Notes: a model not told the origin generated them from the sequence alone. DNA of 64,000 nucleotides from Virgibacillus sp. NKC19-16 (GCF_021560035.1 NZ_CP074373.1:740001-804000); one strand, 5' to 3'; positions 10,282-20,157 are shown, counted from the stretch's first letter. Program-made: numbers and translations.

Positions 10282-12396
10282 ATGGCAAAACATGAAGACG
10301 AAAAACATAAGCACAGCGAACACAACCACCATAACCATGACCATCACCATCATGATGGTGAAGAACATACCCATGACAGTCATCAAAGTCATGCGCATGG
10401 CCATGGTAGTCATGGGGGACATGACCATGGCGGTCACGGAGGTCATGGGCATCATGATCATGGAGATATGATCGGAGATTTTAAGAAACGATTCTTTATT
10501 TCTTTAATTATTACCATTCCAATTCTCGCTTTATCGCCTATGATTCAAACCTTTATAGGGGTTGATTGGCGTTTTGCTGGTGATATGTTTATTTTATTTG
10601 CATTATCAACAGTCGTATTCTTCTATGGTGGCTGGCCATTTATAACAGGTGGAATTAGTGAGTTGAAAGATAAGAATTCTGGAATGATGACACTCATTGC
10701 TCTTGCTATTACCATAGCGTACGGATATAGTACCATGGTTGTATTTGGCTGGGAAGGCAATCAGTTATTCTGGGAACTGGCAACATTGGTCGATATTATG
10801 TTACTCGGTCACTGGATTGAAATGCGGTCGGTGATGGGTGCATCTAACGCGCTTGAACAGCTGGTGAAACTTATGCCAAACGAAGCACATCGATTAGATG
10901 ATAATGATCAAGTACAGGATGTGCCTTTATCAGAGTTGAAAAATAATGACAGGGTACTTATAAAACCGGGCGAAAAGATCCCTGTAGACGGAACGATTTT
11001 TGATGGGAATTCAGCTATTGATGAATCTATGCTTACGGGGGAATCCGTTCCGGTTGAAAAAGATAAAGGTGATGAAGTTATCGGCGGATCGATTAATAAG
11101 GAAGGCTCCCTTACCGTACAGGTTGAAAAAACGGGGGAAGATTCCTATTTATCACAGGTTATTACAATGGTAAGGGAAGCACAGGAATCAAAATCCAGAA
11201 CACAGGATTTGACGAACCGCGCGGCTAAGTGGTTATTTTACCTTGCACTAGCTGCCGGCTTTGCGACCTTATTTATTTGGTTGCTCTTGGGGTACTCTTT
11301 TGATGTTGCCATTGAACGGATGGTTACCGTTATGGTTATTACCTGTCCGCATGCGCTCGGACTCGCAGCACCTCTTGTTGTAGCAGTTTCTACATCTATT
11401 TCTGCCAAAAAAGGATTGTTAATCCGGAACCGTGCTAATTTTGAAGGGGCACGTAATTTGAATGCAGTTGTTTTTGATAAAACAGGTACACTGACAAAAG
11501 GTGAATTTGGTGTAACTAATATCGTGCCTAGTGAGGGATATAACGAAGGAGATCTTTTGAAATATGCTTCCACTGTAGAACAAAACTCTGAACATCCGAT
11601 AGCAACCGGGATTGTGAAGGAAGCGAAGGAACAAGAGGTTGCTTTAGGAAATTTAACTGATTTCGAGTCCATAACAGGAAAAGGAATTCAAGGGAAAGTG
11701 GATGGAAGAAAAGTAAATGTTGTCAGTCCGGGTTATGTAAGTGATAATAATTTTAGTTACGATCAGCAGTTGTTTAATGAAATGTCAGAAGAGGGAAAGA
11801 CCGTTGTATTTGTACTGGTCGAGGATGAATTAGCCGGTATGGTTGCACTTGCCGATATGGTTCGTGAGACTGCCAAAGAAGCAATCGCATCATTAAAAAA
11901 AGAGGGCGTTCATTCGATTATGCTTACAGGTGACAATAAGAAAGTAGCAAACTGGGTGGCAAAACAACTGGGTATCGATGAAGTCTATGCAGAAGTTTTA
12001 CCGGATGATAAAGCGAATCAGGTGAAACAAATACAAGCAAAAGGCTGGAAGGTTGCGATGACGGGTGATGGGGTAAATGACGCACCTGCCTTGGCAACAG
12101 CTGATTTGGGGATTGCTATTGGCGCAGGTACGGATGTAGCAATGGAAACAGCTGATGTGGTGCTTGTGAAAAGCAACCCAAACGATGTTGTGGCATTAAT
12201 GGATTTATCGAAAAAAACGTATCGAAAAATGGTCCAGAATCTCTGGTGGGCAACAGGTTATAATATTTTTGCCATACCACTGGCAGCAGGTGTCCTAGCA
12301 CCCATTGGCATTGTACTAAGTCCTGCAGTAGGGGCAGTATTGATGAGTTTGAGTACCATTATTGTTGCGATCAATGCAAAACTATTAAAAGCTTAA
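10282..12396 (+). CDS. copB: CopB-type copper-translocating P-type ATPase (P1B-3)
   Basis: Copper (or silver) exporting membrane ATPase of about 704 aa. The N-terminus (residues 3-60) is an extreme His-rich region in place of a CxxC HMA domain. The transmembrane metal site is CPH (TCPHALGLAAPL), the mark of P1B-3 CopB enzymes. Catalytic motifs are complete: TGES, DKTGTLTKGE with the phosphorylated Asp, the HP motif (SEHPIATG), and TGDGVNDAPALA. Start taken at 10282, preceded by GAAGGAG; the frame upstream to 10231 has no ribosome site. First gene of the copper island, preceded by a CsoR-like box. Confidence 0.93.
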   Translation: MAKHEDEKHKHSEHNHHNHDHHHHDGEEHTHDSHQSHAHGHGSHGGHDHGGHGGHGHHDHGDMIGDFKKRFFISLIITIPILALSPMIQTFIGVDWRFAGDMFILFALSTVVFFYGGWPFITGGISELKDKNSGMMTLIALAITIAYGYSTMVVFGWEGNQLFWELATLVDIMLLGHWIEMRSVMGASNALEQLVKLMPNEAHRLDDNDQVQDVPLSELKNNDRVLIKPGEKIPVDGTIFDGNSAIDESMLTGESVPVEKDKGDEVIGGSINKEGSLTVQVEKTGEDSYLSQVITMVREAQESKSRTQDLTNRAAKWLFYLALAAGFATLFIWLLLGYSFDVAIERMVTVMVITCPHALGLAAPLVVAVSTSISAKKGLLIRNRANFEGARNLNAVVFDKTGTLTKGEFGVTNIVPSEGYNEGDLLKYASTVEQNSEHPIATGIVKEAKEQEVALGNLTDFESITGKGIQGKVDGRKVNVVSPGYVSDNNFSYDQQLFNEMSEEGKTVVFVLVEDELAGMVALADMVRETAKEAIASLKKEGVHSIMLTGDNKKVANWVAKQLGIDEVYAEVLPDDKANQVKQIQAKGWKVAMTGDGVNDAPALATADLGIAIGAGTDVAMETADVVLVKSNPNDVVALMDLSKKTYRKMVQNLWWATGYNIFAIPLAAGVLAPIGIVLSPAVGAVLMSLSTIIVAINAKLLKA

Positions 12397-12428
12397 GTAA
12401 TGTCATTAAACAGCTATTTAAGTAAAAC

Positions 12429-12464
12429 TCTAGCGTGAGGTTATTGTAGTAAAATCACGCTAGA
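12429..12464. terminator. Hairpin after copB
   Basis: TCTAGCGTGA and TCACGCTAGA form a perfect 10-bp stem with a 16-base loop. No clear T-run follows. Just after it, DLSEEDMEFIIEVKE-stop (12465-12510) can be read without a start, possibly the tail of a lost gene. Confidence 0.5.
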
Positions 12465-12528
12465 TCTTTCCGAAGAAGACATGGAGTTTATTATAGAAGT
12501 AAAAGAATAAGCAATAGGGGTTAGAGAT

Positions 12529-12807
12529 ATGGCTAAATATCATCTGGAAATCTACACGAGACCTACTTGTTCGGATTGCCAGGATTTGAAAAAATTCTTG
12601 GAAAGTCATCGTATTCCGAACAAACAATATGATTTAGCAAAACAACCATCAAAAGAAAAAGATCTTATAAATATAACGGGAAATAGAATCGTACCAGCAC
12701 TTGTATTTTCTGATCCATCCCTTTTGAGGTTAGTGAGAAAGCCAAAAAGCATGATTGGGTTTGAAAGGAATAAGGATGAAATAAAGAGGCTGTTAAATGT
12801 AGGATAG
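12529..12807 (+). CDS. Glutaredoxin/thioredoxin-fold small protein
   Basis: Soluble 92-aa protein with the N-terminal pattern LEIYTRPTCSDCQDLKKFL: beta strand followed by a CxxC (CSDC, residues 15-18) at a helix start. The cis-Pro region NRIVPALVF follows. This fits the glutaredoxin/NrdH fold, though the C-terminal half (RLVRKPKSMIGFERNKDEI) keeps only the GF-like end. Lies between two copper ATPase loci, so thiol handling or metal delivery under copper stress is plausible but inferred. ATG at 12529 after GGGGTTAGAG. Confidence 0.7.
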   Translation: MAKYHLEIYTRPTCSDCQDLKKFLESHRIPNKQYDLAKQPSKEKDLINITGNRIVPALVFSDPSLLRLVRKPKSMIGFERNKDEIKRLLNVG

Positions 12808-12850
12808 CTAATATCATTATGATTAGAGCGGGAGTATTTTTGGCTAAATA

Positions 12851-12882
12851 CCCTCCCTCCCTCCCTCCCTCCCTCCCTCCCT
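12851..12882. repeat. (CCCT)8 tetranucleotide tract
   Basis: Eight uninterrupted CCCT units; the minus strand is (AGGG)8, able in principle to form G-quadruplexes. It continues an imperfect inverted repeat (GGGAGTATTT...AAATACCCTCCC, from about 12830) and ends in the palindrome CCTAGCTAGG. It lies about 55 bases upstream of the csoR promoter. Length could vary by slippage. Confidence 0.9.
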
Positions 12883-12937
12883 AGCTAGGTATGGTAATTA
12901 TGAATAAGGTGTAATTTAACCTTTTCCTGGTTTTTTG

Positions 12938-12967
12938 TTGACAATAATACCATTCGGGGGTATAGTG
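12938..12967 (+). promoter_or_regulatory. csoR-copA-copZ promoter with CsoR box
   Basis: TTGACA (12938-12943), 17-base spacer, TATAGT (12961-12966). TACCATTCGGGGGTATAGTG (12948-12967) in the spacer and -10 closely matches the CsoR operator TACCCTACGGGGGTATGGTA. Repressor binding would block the polymerase directly. Confidence 0.85.
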
Positions 12968-12996
12968 TAAGTATAAAAGAAAAGGAAGTGATTTAT

Positions 12997-13299
12997 TTGG
13001 ATAAATTCTTACATGATCACCCAAGTACCCCAAGAACAGAAGCTGAAAAGGAAAAAACGATTAACCGCCTGAAACGGATAGAAGGTCAAGTTCGTGGAAT
13101 ACAGAAAATGGTGGAAGAGGATCGCTATTGTGTAGATATTTTAGTACAAATTAGCGCCATTCAATCCGCATTAAAAAATGTAGGCTTCGCTGTCACGGAG
13201 CGACATATCAACCATTGTGTTAGTGATGCGATTAAACAAGGAGAAGGCGCGGAAACGATTGAGGAATTAATGAGTGTACTGAAGCAGTTTTCCAAGTAG
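12997..13299 (+). CDS. csoR: Copper-sensing repressor CsoR
   Basis: Cu(I)-responsive all-helical repressor of about 100 aa. The Cu-binding Cys-His-Cys set is present: YCVDIL (Cys), then HINHC (His and Cys). The RNA-free family signature RLKRIEGQVRGIQKMVEEDRYC is seen in part near the N-terminus. The best start is TTG at 12997, eight bases after GGAAG; a GTG at 12988 lies inside the ribosome site. First gene of the csoR-copA-copZ operon with its own operator. Confidence 0.93.
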   Translation: MDKFLHDHPSTPRTEAEKEKTINRLKRIEGQVRGIQKMVEEDRYCVDILVQISAIQSALKNVGFAVTERHINHCVSDAIKQGEGAETIEELMSVLKQFSK

Positions 13300-13315
13300 T
13301 TAGGAGGGAGCATTC

Positions 13316-15706
13316 ATGAGTGAAACCGAAACAAATCATGCAACACTTGGTGTAACAGGCATGACCTGTGCTGCTTGTTCCAATCGTATTGAAAAAGTTT
13401 TAAATAAAATGGATGGCGTAGAAGCCCGGGTCAATTTAACGACAGAAAAGGCAACGGTAGATTATGATTCAGAAAAAACTTCCGTCGAAGATATTTCGAA
13501 TAAAATTGAAAAAGTCGGCTATGGTGTTTTAATGGAACAGACTGATTTAGATGTTTTTGGAATGACCTGTGCCGCATGTTCGACCCGTATTGAAAAGGTA
13601 TTGAATAAGCAAGGCGGTGTCAAATCTGCAAATGTAAACTTAACAACAGAAACGGCATCTGTCGAATATAACCCAGGACTCGTTGATACAAAAGGAATCA
13701 TTGATAAAATCAAAAAATTGGGTTATGATGCACAGCCTAAAGCGGAAGCAGAAGAAAAGCAAACGCATAAAGAAAAAGAAATTAAAAATATGAAGACGAA
13801 ATTAATCGTTTCAGCCGTGTTAACTGCGCCGCTAATAGTAACCATGTTGGTTCATTTATTTAATATGAATATACCGGATATATTCATGAATCCGTGGTTC
13901 CAATTTGCACTCGCAACACCAGTACAATTTATTATCGGCTGGCAATTTTATGTTGGTGCATATAAGAACCTTCGTAATGGCGGGGCAAACATGGATGTGC
14001 TTGTTGCATTAGGAACGAGTGCAGCATATTTCTATAGTCTATTCGAAGCATTTAGGACCATCGGAAATCCAACGTACGATCCGCATTTGTATTTTGAAAC
14101 AAGTGCTGTCATCATAACGTTGATTTTATTTGGTAAATATTTGGAAACAAGAGCGAAAACCCAGACAACGAATGCATTATCCTCGTTACTGAATTTACAG
14201 GCAAAAGAAGCCCGCGTGATAAGAAATGGCGAGGAAATCATGACTCCAGTGGAGGAAGTTGCTGTAGGTGATCGGTTAGTTGTAAAACCTGGTGAGAAAA
14301 TACCTGTAGACGGTAGGCTTGTAAAGGGTAGAACCTCTATAGATGAATCAATGATCACCGGGGAATCCATCCCGATTGAAAAAGACGTAGATGCTAGCTT
14401 GATTGGCTCAACGATAAATAAAAATGGCTCGATTGAAATGGAAGCCACAAAAGTTGGCAAAGATACGGCACTTGCATCAATTGTAAAAGTAGTTGAGGAT
14501 GCACAAGGATCGAAAGCACCAATCCAACGATTAGCTGATGTCATTTCTGGCTATTTCGTACCGATCGTTGTAGGCATTGCCCTTCTAACATTTATCGTAT
14601 GGATTTCATTTGTACAACCTGGGCAAATTGAGCCTGCTTTAGTCGCAGCGATTGCTGTTCTTGTGATTGCATGTCCATGTGCTTTAGGGCTTGCAACACC
14701 AACATCCATTATGGTTGGCACAGGAAAGGGTGCAGAAAACGGCATTCTTTTCAAAGGCGGAGAACATCTCGAACGTACCCATGCATTAGATGCAATCGTG
14801 TTGGATAAAACGGGAACCATCACAAAAGGAAAACCTGAAGTAACAAACTTTACAGGTGATGATGAGACATTACGGTTACTCGCGAGTGCGGAAAAAGGTT
14901 CCGAACATCCACTTGCAGAAGCGATTGTTGCCTATGCAACAGAACAAGATATTGATTTAGATGAAGTAGATAATTTTAACGCTATACCCGGACACGGTAT
15001 TGAAGCTACGATCTCTGGCAATCAAATTCTTGTTGGAAATCGAAAACTAATGCAGGATCGCCTAGTCACTGTTGGTGATGAGGCGCAAGAAATGGCCGAG
15101 TATGAAGGGCAAGGCAAAACGGCTATGCTGATTGCTGTTAATGGGAAATATCGCGGAATTGTTGCGGTTGCAGATACGATTAAAGAGACAGCGCCACAAG
15201 CAATTAAAGAGTTACAAGGTCAAGGATTAGAAGTGATCATGTTAACAGGCGATAACGAGCGAACGGCACAAGCCATTGCCGGGCAGGTTGGCATCGACCA
15301 AGTAATAGCCCAAGTATTACCTGAAGAAAAAGCGAATAAAGTAAGAGAAATTCAGTTGCAGAATAAAAAAGTAGCAATGGTTGGGGACGGGATAAATGAC
15401 GCTCCAGCACTTGCAATCGCCGATATTGGAATTGCCATTGGAACTGGAACAGAAGTGGCCATTGAAGCTGCTGATATTACGATTCTTGGTGGCGAGCTAT
15501 TGCTCATACCGAAAGCCATTAAAATCAGCCATGCAACAATTAGAAATATCCGTCAAAACCTCTTCTGGGCATTCGGTTACAATACAGCAGGAATCCCGGT
15601 TGCAGCAGTCGGTTTACTTGCACCATGGGTTGCTGGCGCTGCAATGGCGCTGAGTTCTGTAAGTGTTGTTTCTAACTCCCTTCGCTTGAAGAGAGTTAAG
15701 ATATAA
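13316..15706 (+). CDS. copA: Copper-exporting P-type ATPase CopA (P1B-1)
   Basis: Cu(I) efflux pump of 796 aa. Two N-terminal HMA domains with [10 protein letters not shown] (about residue 14) and [10 protein letters not shown] (about 82). The membrane metal site is CPC ([12 protein letters not shown]), placing it in P1B-1. [26 protein letters not shown] and [16 protein letters not shown] complete the catalytic core. Start ATG at 13316 follows AGGAGG, 17 bases after csoR. Cotranscribed with csoR and the chaperone copZ. Confidence 0.97.
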   Translation: MSETETNHATLGVTGMTCAACSNRIEKVLNKMDGVEARVNLTTEKATVDYDSEKTSVEDISNKIEKVGYGVLMEQTDLDVFGMTCAACSTRIEKVLNKQGGVKSANVNLTTETASVEYNPGLVDTKGIIDKIKKLGYDAQPKAEAEEKQTHKEKEIKNMKTKLIVSAVLTAPLIVTMLVHLFNMNIPDIFMNPWFQFALATPVQFIIGWQFYVGAYKNLRNGGANMDVLVALGTSAAYFYSLFEAFRTIGNPTYDPHLYFETSAVIITLILFGKYLETRAKTQTTNALSSLLNLQAKEARVIRNGEEIMTPVEEVAVGDRLVVKPGEKIPVDGRLVKGRTSIDESMITGESIPIEKDVDASLIGSTINKNGSIEMEATKVGKDTALASIVKVVEDAQGSKAPIQRLADVISGYFVPIVVGIALLTFIVWISFVQPGQIEPALVAAIAVLVIACPCALGLATPTSIMVGTGKGAENGILFKGGEHLERTHALDAIVLDKTGTITKGKPEVTNFTGDDETLRLLASAEKGSEHPLAEAIVAYATEQDIDLDEVDNFNAIPGHGIEATISGNQILVGNRKLMQDRLVTVGDEAQEMAEYEGQGKTAMLIAVNGKYRGIVAVADTIKETAPQAIKELQGQGLEVIMLTGDNERTAQAIAGQVGIDQVIAQVLPEEKANKVREIQLQNKKVAMVGDGINDAPALAIADIGIAIGTGTEVAIEAADITILGGELLLIPKAIKISHATIRNIRQNLFWAFGYNTAGIPVAAVGLLAPWVAGAAMALSSVSVVSNSLRLKRVKI

Positions 15707-15740
15707 CTTTTTCTAAAACCTTTAAAGGGGGTGAAAAAGC

Positions 15741-15950
15741 ATGGAACAAAAAACGCTAGATGTTCAAGGCATGACATGCGGACATTGCAAAATGTCCGTT
15801 GAAGGTGCATTAAATGAATTAGATGGCGTATCAGCAGCTGAAGTTAACTTAAAATCTGGCAAAGTAGATGTTACTTTTGACGAATCAAAAGTAAATGTTG
15901 AGACACTAAAAGAAGCTGTTGAAGATCAAGGCTATGATGTTAGTGCCTAG
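15741..15950 (+). CDS. copZ: Copper chaperone CopZ
   Basis: Single HMA-domain protein of 69 aa with GMTCGHCKMSVEGAL; CxxC at residues 13-16. It buffers Cu(I) and delivers it to CopA and CsoR. Start after AAGGGGGTG. Last gene of the operon; a terminator follows. Confidence 0.96.
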   Translation: MEQKTLDVQGMTCGHCKMSVEGALNELDGVSAAEVNLKSGKVDVTFDESKVNVETLKEAVEDQGYDVSA

Positions 15951-15962
15951 TGCCTAAAAAAT

Positions 15963-16001
15963 AAAAAAGCTGGTTTTCTGACTGGAAAATCAGCTTTTTT
16001 T
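15963..16001 (+). terminator. Rho-independent terminator of csoR-copA-copZ
   Basis: AAAAAAGCTGgTTTTC pairs with GAAAATCAGCTTTTTT around a short loop, ending in a T7 run. Confidence 0.9.
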
Positions 16002-16013
16002 ATTTAAAGAATT

Positions 16014-16083
16014 AAAGCAAGGTTGGAAAAAGTTAGCCATGATAGGTGATAGCATTAATGATGCCCTTTTAGTGAATGATTAA
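16014..16083 (+). pseudogene. P-type ATPase fragment
   Basis: The frame KQGWKKLAMIGDSINDALLVND followed by a stop (partly quoted: AMIGDSINDA) matches the hinge motif [10 protein letters not shown] of P-type ATPases. Everything else of the gene is gone. A relic of a third metal ATPase in the copper island. Confidence 0.65.
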
Positions 16084-16171
16084 AACGAGCAAAATACAAG
16101 CGAGGAATCAACATCCGATTCACAAGGTAATATGTCACATGGTATGTCCAGTTCTGGAGAAATCTCTTCCT
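16084..16171 (+). pseudogene. YdhK-like lipoprotein N-terminal fragment
   Basis: A frame reading SHGMSSSGEISS-stop after an acidic Ser/Thr-rich stretch parallels the linker of the YdhK-like protein at 25355-26002 (SGMNHSSSGEVPD). The lipobox and the DUF1541 repeats are missing. Confidence 0.5.
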
Positions 16172-16190
16172 GAGGTGAGGTGAATGAAGA

Positions 16191-16781
16191 ATGGGAAAAT
16201 GGTTTCCATCTATTTATGATTTGTTAATGAGACCGCTTGAACAAACTAAGTTTAAGAAAATACGTAAAACATTGGTAAGTCAGGCAGTAGGAAGGGTGCT
16301 GGAGGTTGGTTCAGGTACAGGAGTGAACTTTCCTCACTATCTGGATGCAACACGGGTAGATGCAATTGAACCGAACCCTTTGATGAAGGAACGAGCACTT
16401 AAAAGGACGGAGAGAGCACGTATCCCTATTCAAACCTATCTGGTCAAAGCGGAAAAGCTTCCGTTTGCGGATAATACATTTGATTCAGTTGTAGCCACGC
16501 TTGTTTTTTGTACCATTCCAGAACCGATGAAGGCTCTTCAAGAAATTCAACGAGTTAGTAAACCTAATGCGAAAATTTTATTCTTTGAGCATGTAAGATT
16601 AGATCAAGCATCCTTAGGAAAAACACAGGATATATTAACACCGTTATGGAAAAAAATTTGTGACGGATGTCATTTGAACCGAGACACCTTAGAACTAATA
16701 AAACAGTCAAACTTGTCTGTTTTGAAAGTGGACTCCTATTTTAATGGGATCTTTTTGTCTATTAAATGTTTAAATGAATAA
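16191..16781 (+). CDS. Class I SAM-dependent methyltransferase
   Basis: Soluble 196-aa methyltransferase. Motif I VLEVGSGTGVNF (residue about 37), acidic end of strand 2 DAIEPNP, motif around AEKLPFADNTFDSVVATLVF, and post-motif FFEHV are in the expected order. The C-terminal WKKICDGCHLNRDT resembles the W...GC...R pattern of METTL7-like methyltransferases, several of which act on thiols; substrate here is unknown. Start ATG at 16191; GAGGTGAGG lies about 15 bases upstream. It is within the copper island but no metal-related motif is seen. Confidence 0.85.
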   Translation: MGKWFPSIYDLLMRPLEQTKFKKIRKTLVSQAVGRVLEVGSGTGVNFPHYLDATRVDAIEPNPLMKERALKRTERARIPIQTYLVKAEKLPFADNTFDSVVATLVFCTIPEPMKALQEIQRVSKPNAKILFFEHVRLDQASLGKTQDILTPLWKKICDGCHLNRDTLELIKQSNLSVLKVDSYFNGIFLSIKCLNE

Positions 16782-17101
16782 AGTGAGTGCGTTGTGTTCT
16801 GGTATTAAGCTAGAGGGTTCATAACTTTTAACGTTCTGGTTGGTTTTCAGGTTTGATAATTATTGGTTTTTTTAGGATATAAATATGTTCGTTGAGGATT
16901 TTAAAGGAGTGGTTATCAAAAGGTGAGATAGATGAATCAGAGAATGGACGGTTAAAACCAGTTTAAAAAGAATTTAAAAAACAAACGCTGCACAAAAAAT
17001 GGATATTTTTTTGTATGATATTAGAGGATTTACTTTCTCAAAAATAAAGAAAACAACATAGTTAGGGGGGATACAGGTTCAAATGATAAAGCAAGTAACG
17101 A
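16782..17101. other. Intergenic region without recognised gene
   Basis: About 320 AT-rich bases. No ORF with family features, no strong terminator. It presumably holds the promoter for the downstream membrane protein and two-component genes, but I could not identify it with confidence. Confidence 0.4.
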
Positions 17102-17299
17102 TTACATATAGCAGAATACAGTAGTAATGATGGTAATGAAGATGGGGAATTTGAAGCTCCTTATGACGGGCCTATGTATATTGCACAAAATCCACAGGAT
17201 AATCAGGAGTTTGCTGCCTATATCACAAAAGGTCAGGCTTATAGATCAAAAGATGGTGCAGAATCCTGGGATCAAATTTTAGAGAATGAAGTAAATTAA
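17102..17299 (+). pseudogene. C-terminal fragment of an unidentified protein
   Basis: An open frame ending at 17299 reads with coding-like composition (EFEAPYDGPMYIAQNPQDNQ, then EFAAYITKGQAYRSKDGAES) but has no start codon with a ribosome site and is closed by stops just upstream. I do not recognise the family. It could be the remaining tail of a secreted protein. Confidence 0.45.
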
Positions 17300-17314
17300 A
17301 CCATAGTGAGTTGA

Positions 17315-18046
17315 ATGAATATGTTTGATCTTTTTAATCAAATTAGCGGTATGTTAAGTAGACCAATTCATGAGCTGGCATATGGATTCGAACATATGCC
17401 GATACTATTCACTTTTTTCCTAGGTGTAGTTGGAGCAGTTGCCCCATGCCAGCTTACAAGTAATATTAGTGCAATTACTATTTATGGAAATAAATCACTA
17501 GTAGATAAGGTTCCCTGGTTACATGTACTCTTATTTATATTGGGGAAGATTGTCGTATTTTCTGCACTTGGGATCATTATTTGGCAATTGGGGCAGGAAG
17601 TTCACAGTGCTTTATCACAAATTTTTCCAGTCCTACGTAAAGCAATTGATCCTTTACTTATTATATTTGGGTTGTTTATGATTGGGTTGTTTCAATTCAA
17701 TAAATCATTTGGAATGATTAAGATTCCAGACAGGTTAAAAGATAGCTATACTGGAAGTTTTTTATTGGGAGTTAGTTTTACATTAGCCTTTTGTCCAACG
17801 ATGTTTGTTTTATTTATATTAACATTAATGCCGGTTGTTATGACAACATCCTATGGTGTCATCCTTCCTTCCATATTTGGAATTGGCACATCCCTTCCAC
17901 TTTTGCTTGTTATCTTTTTAATTTGGTATTTTGGAGCAAGTGGTGCTATTTTAAAGAAAAGCAGAAAGATTGGTGCGATTACCCAAAAGATAGCTGGGGT
18001 ATTACTCCTTCTTATTGGTATTTTTGATACATTAACCTATTGGTAG
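17315..18046 (+). CDS. DsbD/CcdA-like (sulfite exporter TauE/UreH-type) membrane protein
   Basis: Polytopic protein of 243 aa with six to seven membrane segments. Two motifs with conserved Cys-Pro or Pro-Cys, VGAVAPCQLTSN (about residue 44) and FTLAFCPTMF (about 158), are typical of CcdA/DsbD-type transmembrane electron carriers and relatives found with copper genes. It lies just before a two-component system and overlaps its upstream frame; likely cotranscribed. Role in reductant transfer or metal handling is inferred. Confidence 0.75.
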   Translation: MNMFDLFNQISGMLSRPIHELAYGFEHMPILFTFFLGVVGAVAPCQLTSNISAITIYGNKSLVDKVPWLHVLLFILGKIVVFSALGIIIWQLGQEVHSALSQIFPVLRKAIDPLLIIFGLFMIGLFQFNKSFGMIKIPDRLKDSYTGSFLLGVSFTLAFCPTMFVLFILTLMPVVMTTSYGVILPSIFGIGTSLPLLLVIFLIWYFGASGAILKKSRKIGAITQKIAGVLLLLIGIFDTLTYW

Positions 18047-18060
18047 TAAAGAGGTTCATT

Positions 18061-19446
18061 ATGTTTAATAAACTATCTTTTAAAATTGGATTATTATTTT
18101 TCATTTTTATCTTAGTCATTGAGTCTTTTTTATTTTTAATACTATATACGAACTTGGCCAATGATCGAATCGAAGAAGTAATGGACAACTTATTAGCGCG
18201 TGGAAACACCCATAGTGATGTACTTGAAGATCATTTTGAAAGTCCAACATTAGAACATGTTGGACTAATGGAATCTGCCTCTGATTATGTAGTTATAATC
18301 ACCGATGCAACCGGAAATATTCTTATTAATTCTGACCCTATTGAAGAAGAAATGCTGGATGTTATGGAGCATACTGATTATGAAGACATGCCAAATGGGG
18401 GAGAAATTGTTGAAGATCGATGGACCGAGAAGGAATATATTGTAACAGATAGTCCAATTAATATTGATGGAGCGCATCAAGGTCACGTCTTTATGTTTGC
18501 TCACACAAATACTGTTAAAAGAATTGTAGACCAATTAAGTGATCAGTTTTTCGTTACGGGCATCATTACGGTACTTCTAACAATTATTACGATTTTTATA
18601 TTGTCTAGGTTTATTACACTTCCATTAATTAAAATAAAAGAAGCAACTGAACATTTGAGTGAAGGCAGAAATAGGATTGAGTTATCTAAGGAACGAAAAG
18701 ATGAACTAGGAGAATTGGCAAATTCAATTACTAAACTATCGCAAGACTTGGATCGATTAAGAAATGAGAGAAATGAGTTTCTGGCAAGTATATCACATGA
18801 ACTTAGAACACCATTAACCTATATAAAAGGATATGCAGATATAATTAGCCGCCCCGATATTACAGATTTAGATAGAGAAGAGTATATTGGTATTATTCGT
18901 GAAGAGACAGAACAATTGAATGTGCTAATTAAGAACTTATTTGAATTAGCAAAAATGGATCAAAATCAGTTTGATATCAAACGTGAGAAAGTTGTGTTGG
19001 GAGAGTTGATCCAATCGTTAGCAGATCGCATTAGACCAGCATACACAGAGAAAAACATATCATTTTTAGTCAACTGCCCTAATGATACAGTTGCATATGT
19101 CGATTCAAAACGATTTCAACAAGTTTTGCTAAATGTATTGGATAATGCGAGAAAACATTCGCATGCAGGTAGTCAGGTTAAATTAGAAGTAAGCGAAACG
19201 AATCAATATGTCAAAATTTCTATTACAGATAATGGAGAGGGTATTCCAAAGAAAGACCTTCCAAATATATTTGATCGTTTGTACAGAGTTGAAAAATCAA
19301 GGTCACGGAAAAGCGGTGGCACCGGGTTAGGATTAGCGATCGCTAAAGAAATTATAGAATCACATGGTGGATCGATAGAAGTGCAAAGTGAATTGGAAAA
19401 AGGCACAAGTGTTATTATATGGTTAAGGAGAGGTAGTAATGAATAA
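18061..19446 (+). CDS. Sensor histidine kinase
   Basis: Membrane kinase of about 461 aa. TM1 residues about 8-30, an acidic extracytoplasmic sensing domain, TM2 about 170-190, HAMP, HisKA with SHELRTPLTYIKG (phosphoacceptor His), and HATPase with NVLDNARKHS, DNGEGI and GGTGLGLAI. I prefer ATG 18061 after AAGAGG over the in-frame upstream codon at 18040, which overlaps the previous gene. Its 3' end overlaps the response regulator by 8 bases. Neighbours suggest it senses copper or envelope stress; the signal is not shown by the sequence. Confidence 0.9.
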   Translation: MFNKLSFKIGLLFFIFILVIESFLFLILYTNLANDRIEEVMDNLLARGNTHSDVLEDHFESPTLEHVGLMESASDYVVIITDATGNILINSDPIEEEMLDVMEHTDYEDMPNGGEIVEDRWTEKEYIVTDSPINIDGAHQGHVFMFAHTNTVKRIVDQLSDQFFVTGIITVLLTIITIFILSRFITLPLIKIKEATEHLSEGRNRIELSKERKDELGELANSITKLSQDLDRLRNERNEFLASISHELRTPLTYIKGYADIISRPDITDLDREEYIGIIREETEQLNVLIKNLFELAKMDQNQFDIKREKVVLGELIQSLADRIRPAYTEKNISFLVNCPNDTVAYVDSKRFQQVLLNVLDNARKHSHAGSQVKLEVSETNQYVKISITDNGEGIPKKDLPNIFDRLYRVEKSRSRKSGGTGLGLAIAKEIIESHGGSIEVQSELEKGTSVIIWLRRGSNE

Positions 19447-20113
19447 AGTGCTGTTAATTGATGATGAGAAGCGAATGTTAGACTTATTGGCTTTATATCT
19501 AAAACCTCACAATTATGATTGCAAGAAAGCATTTGGAGCAATTGAAGCCCTAACCTTTATAAAAGAAGAAGTTTTTGATATCGTTTTACTTGATATTATG
19601 ATGCCAGAAATGAATGGATGGGAACTTTGCAAGGAAATTAGACGAATTACCGATGTACCTATCATTATGGTAACTGCCCGTGAGCAAAAAGAGGATATTG
19701 TTAAGGGATTGAAACTAGGTGCAGATGATTATATCACTAAACCTTTTAATGAAGAAGAACTAGTTGCTAGAATGGAAGCATTGTTACGTAGAAGGGATAA
19801 AACAAATACTATTGAAATAGACGGGTTGCTATGGGATGAATCCCGATTTGAGCTTTCCTATAAGAATAAACCAATTAATTTAACTCCAAAGGAATTCTTG
19901 ATGATTGGACATTTAATGAAAAACCCTAATCAGGTATTTGAACGGGAAAAATTAATTGATTTAATTTGGGAATTTGAGTCGGAAACAGGGGGTAGAACAG
20001 TTGACTCTCATGTTAGAAATATAAGAGATAAGATTCGACAGGCCGGATTTCCAATTGACGAGTACTTCGTAACGGTTTGGGGTGTGGGGTATAAATGGAT
20101 CAAATCACCTTAA
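19439..20113 (+). CDS. OmpR-family response regulator
   Basis: 224 aa. Receiver domain with DDE (LLIDDEKRML), phosphoacceptor Asp in VLLDIMMPEMNGW, Thr in MVTARE and Lys in YITKPF; C-terminal winged helix ending VRNIRDKIRQ and VWGVGYKW. Overlaps the kinase gene, so one unit. Likely targets are the adjacent copper genes, by position only. Confidence 0.93.
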   Translation: MNKVLLIDDEKRMLDLLALYLKPHNYDCKKAFGAIEALTFIKEEVFDIVLLDIMMPEMNGWELCKEIRRITDVPIIMVTAREQKEDIVKGLKLGADDYITKPFNEEELVARMEALLRRRDKTNTIEIDGLLWDESRFELSYKNKPINLTPKEFLMIGHLMKNPNQVFEREKLIDLIWEFESETGGRTVDSHVRNIRDKIRQAGFPIDEYFVTVWGVGYKWIKSP

Positions 20114-20157
20114 TATATTATAGGTTATCTGCCTCTTAAATGGTTGTATTAATAATA

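Noticed and set aside
12851-12882. CRISPR-like array from CCCT repeats
   Set aside because: Contiguous microsatellite without spacers; no cas genes in the window.
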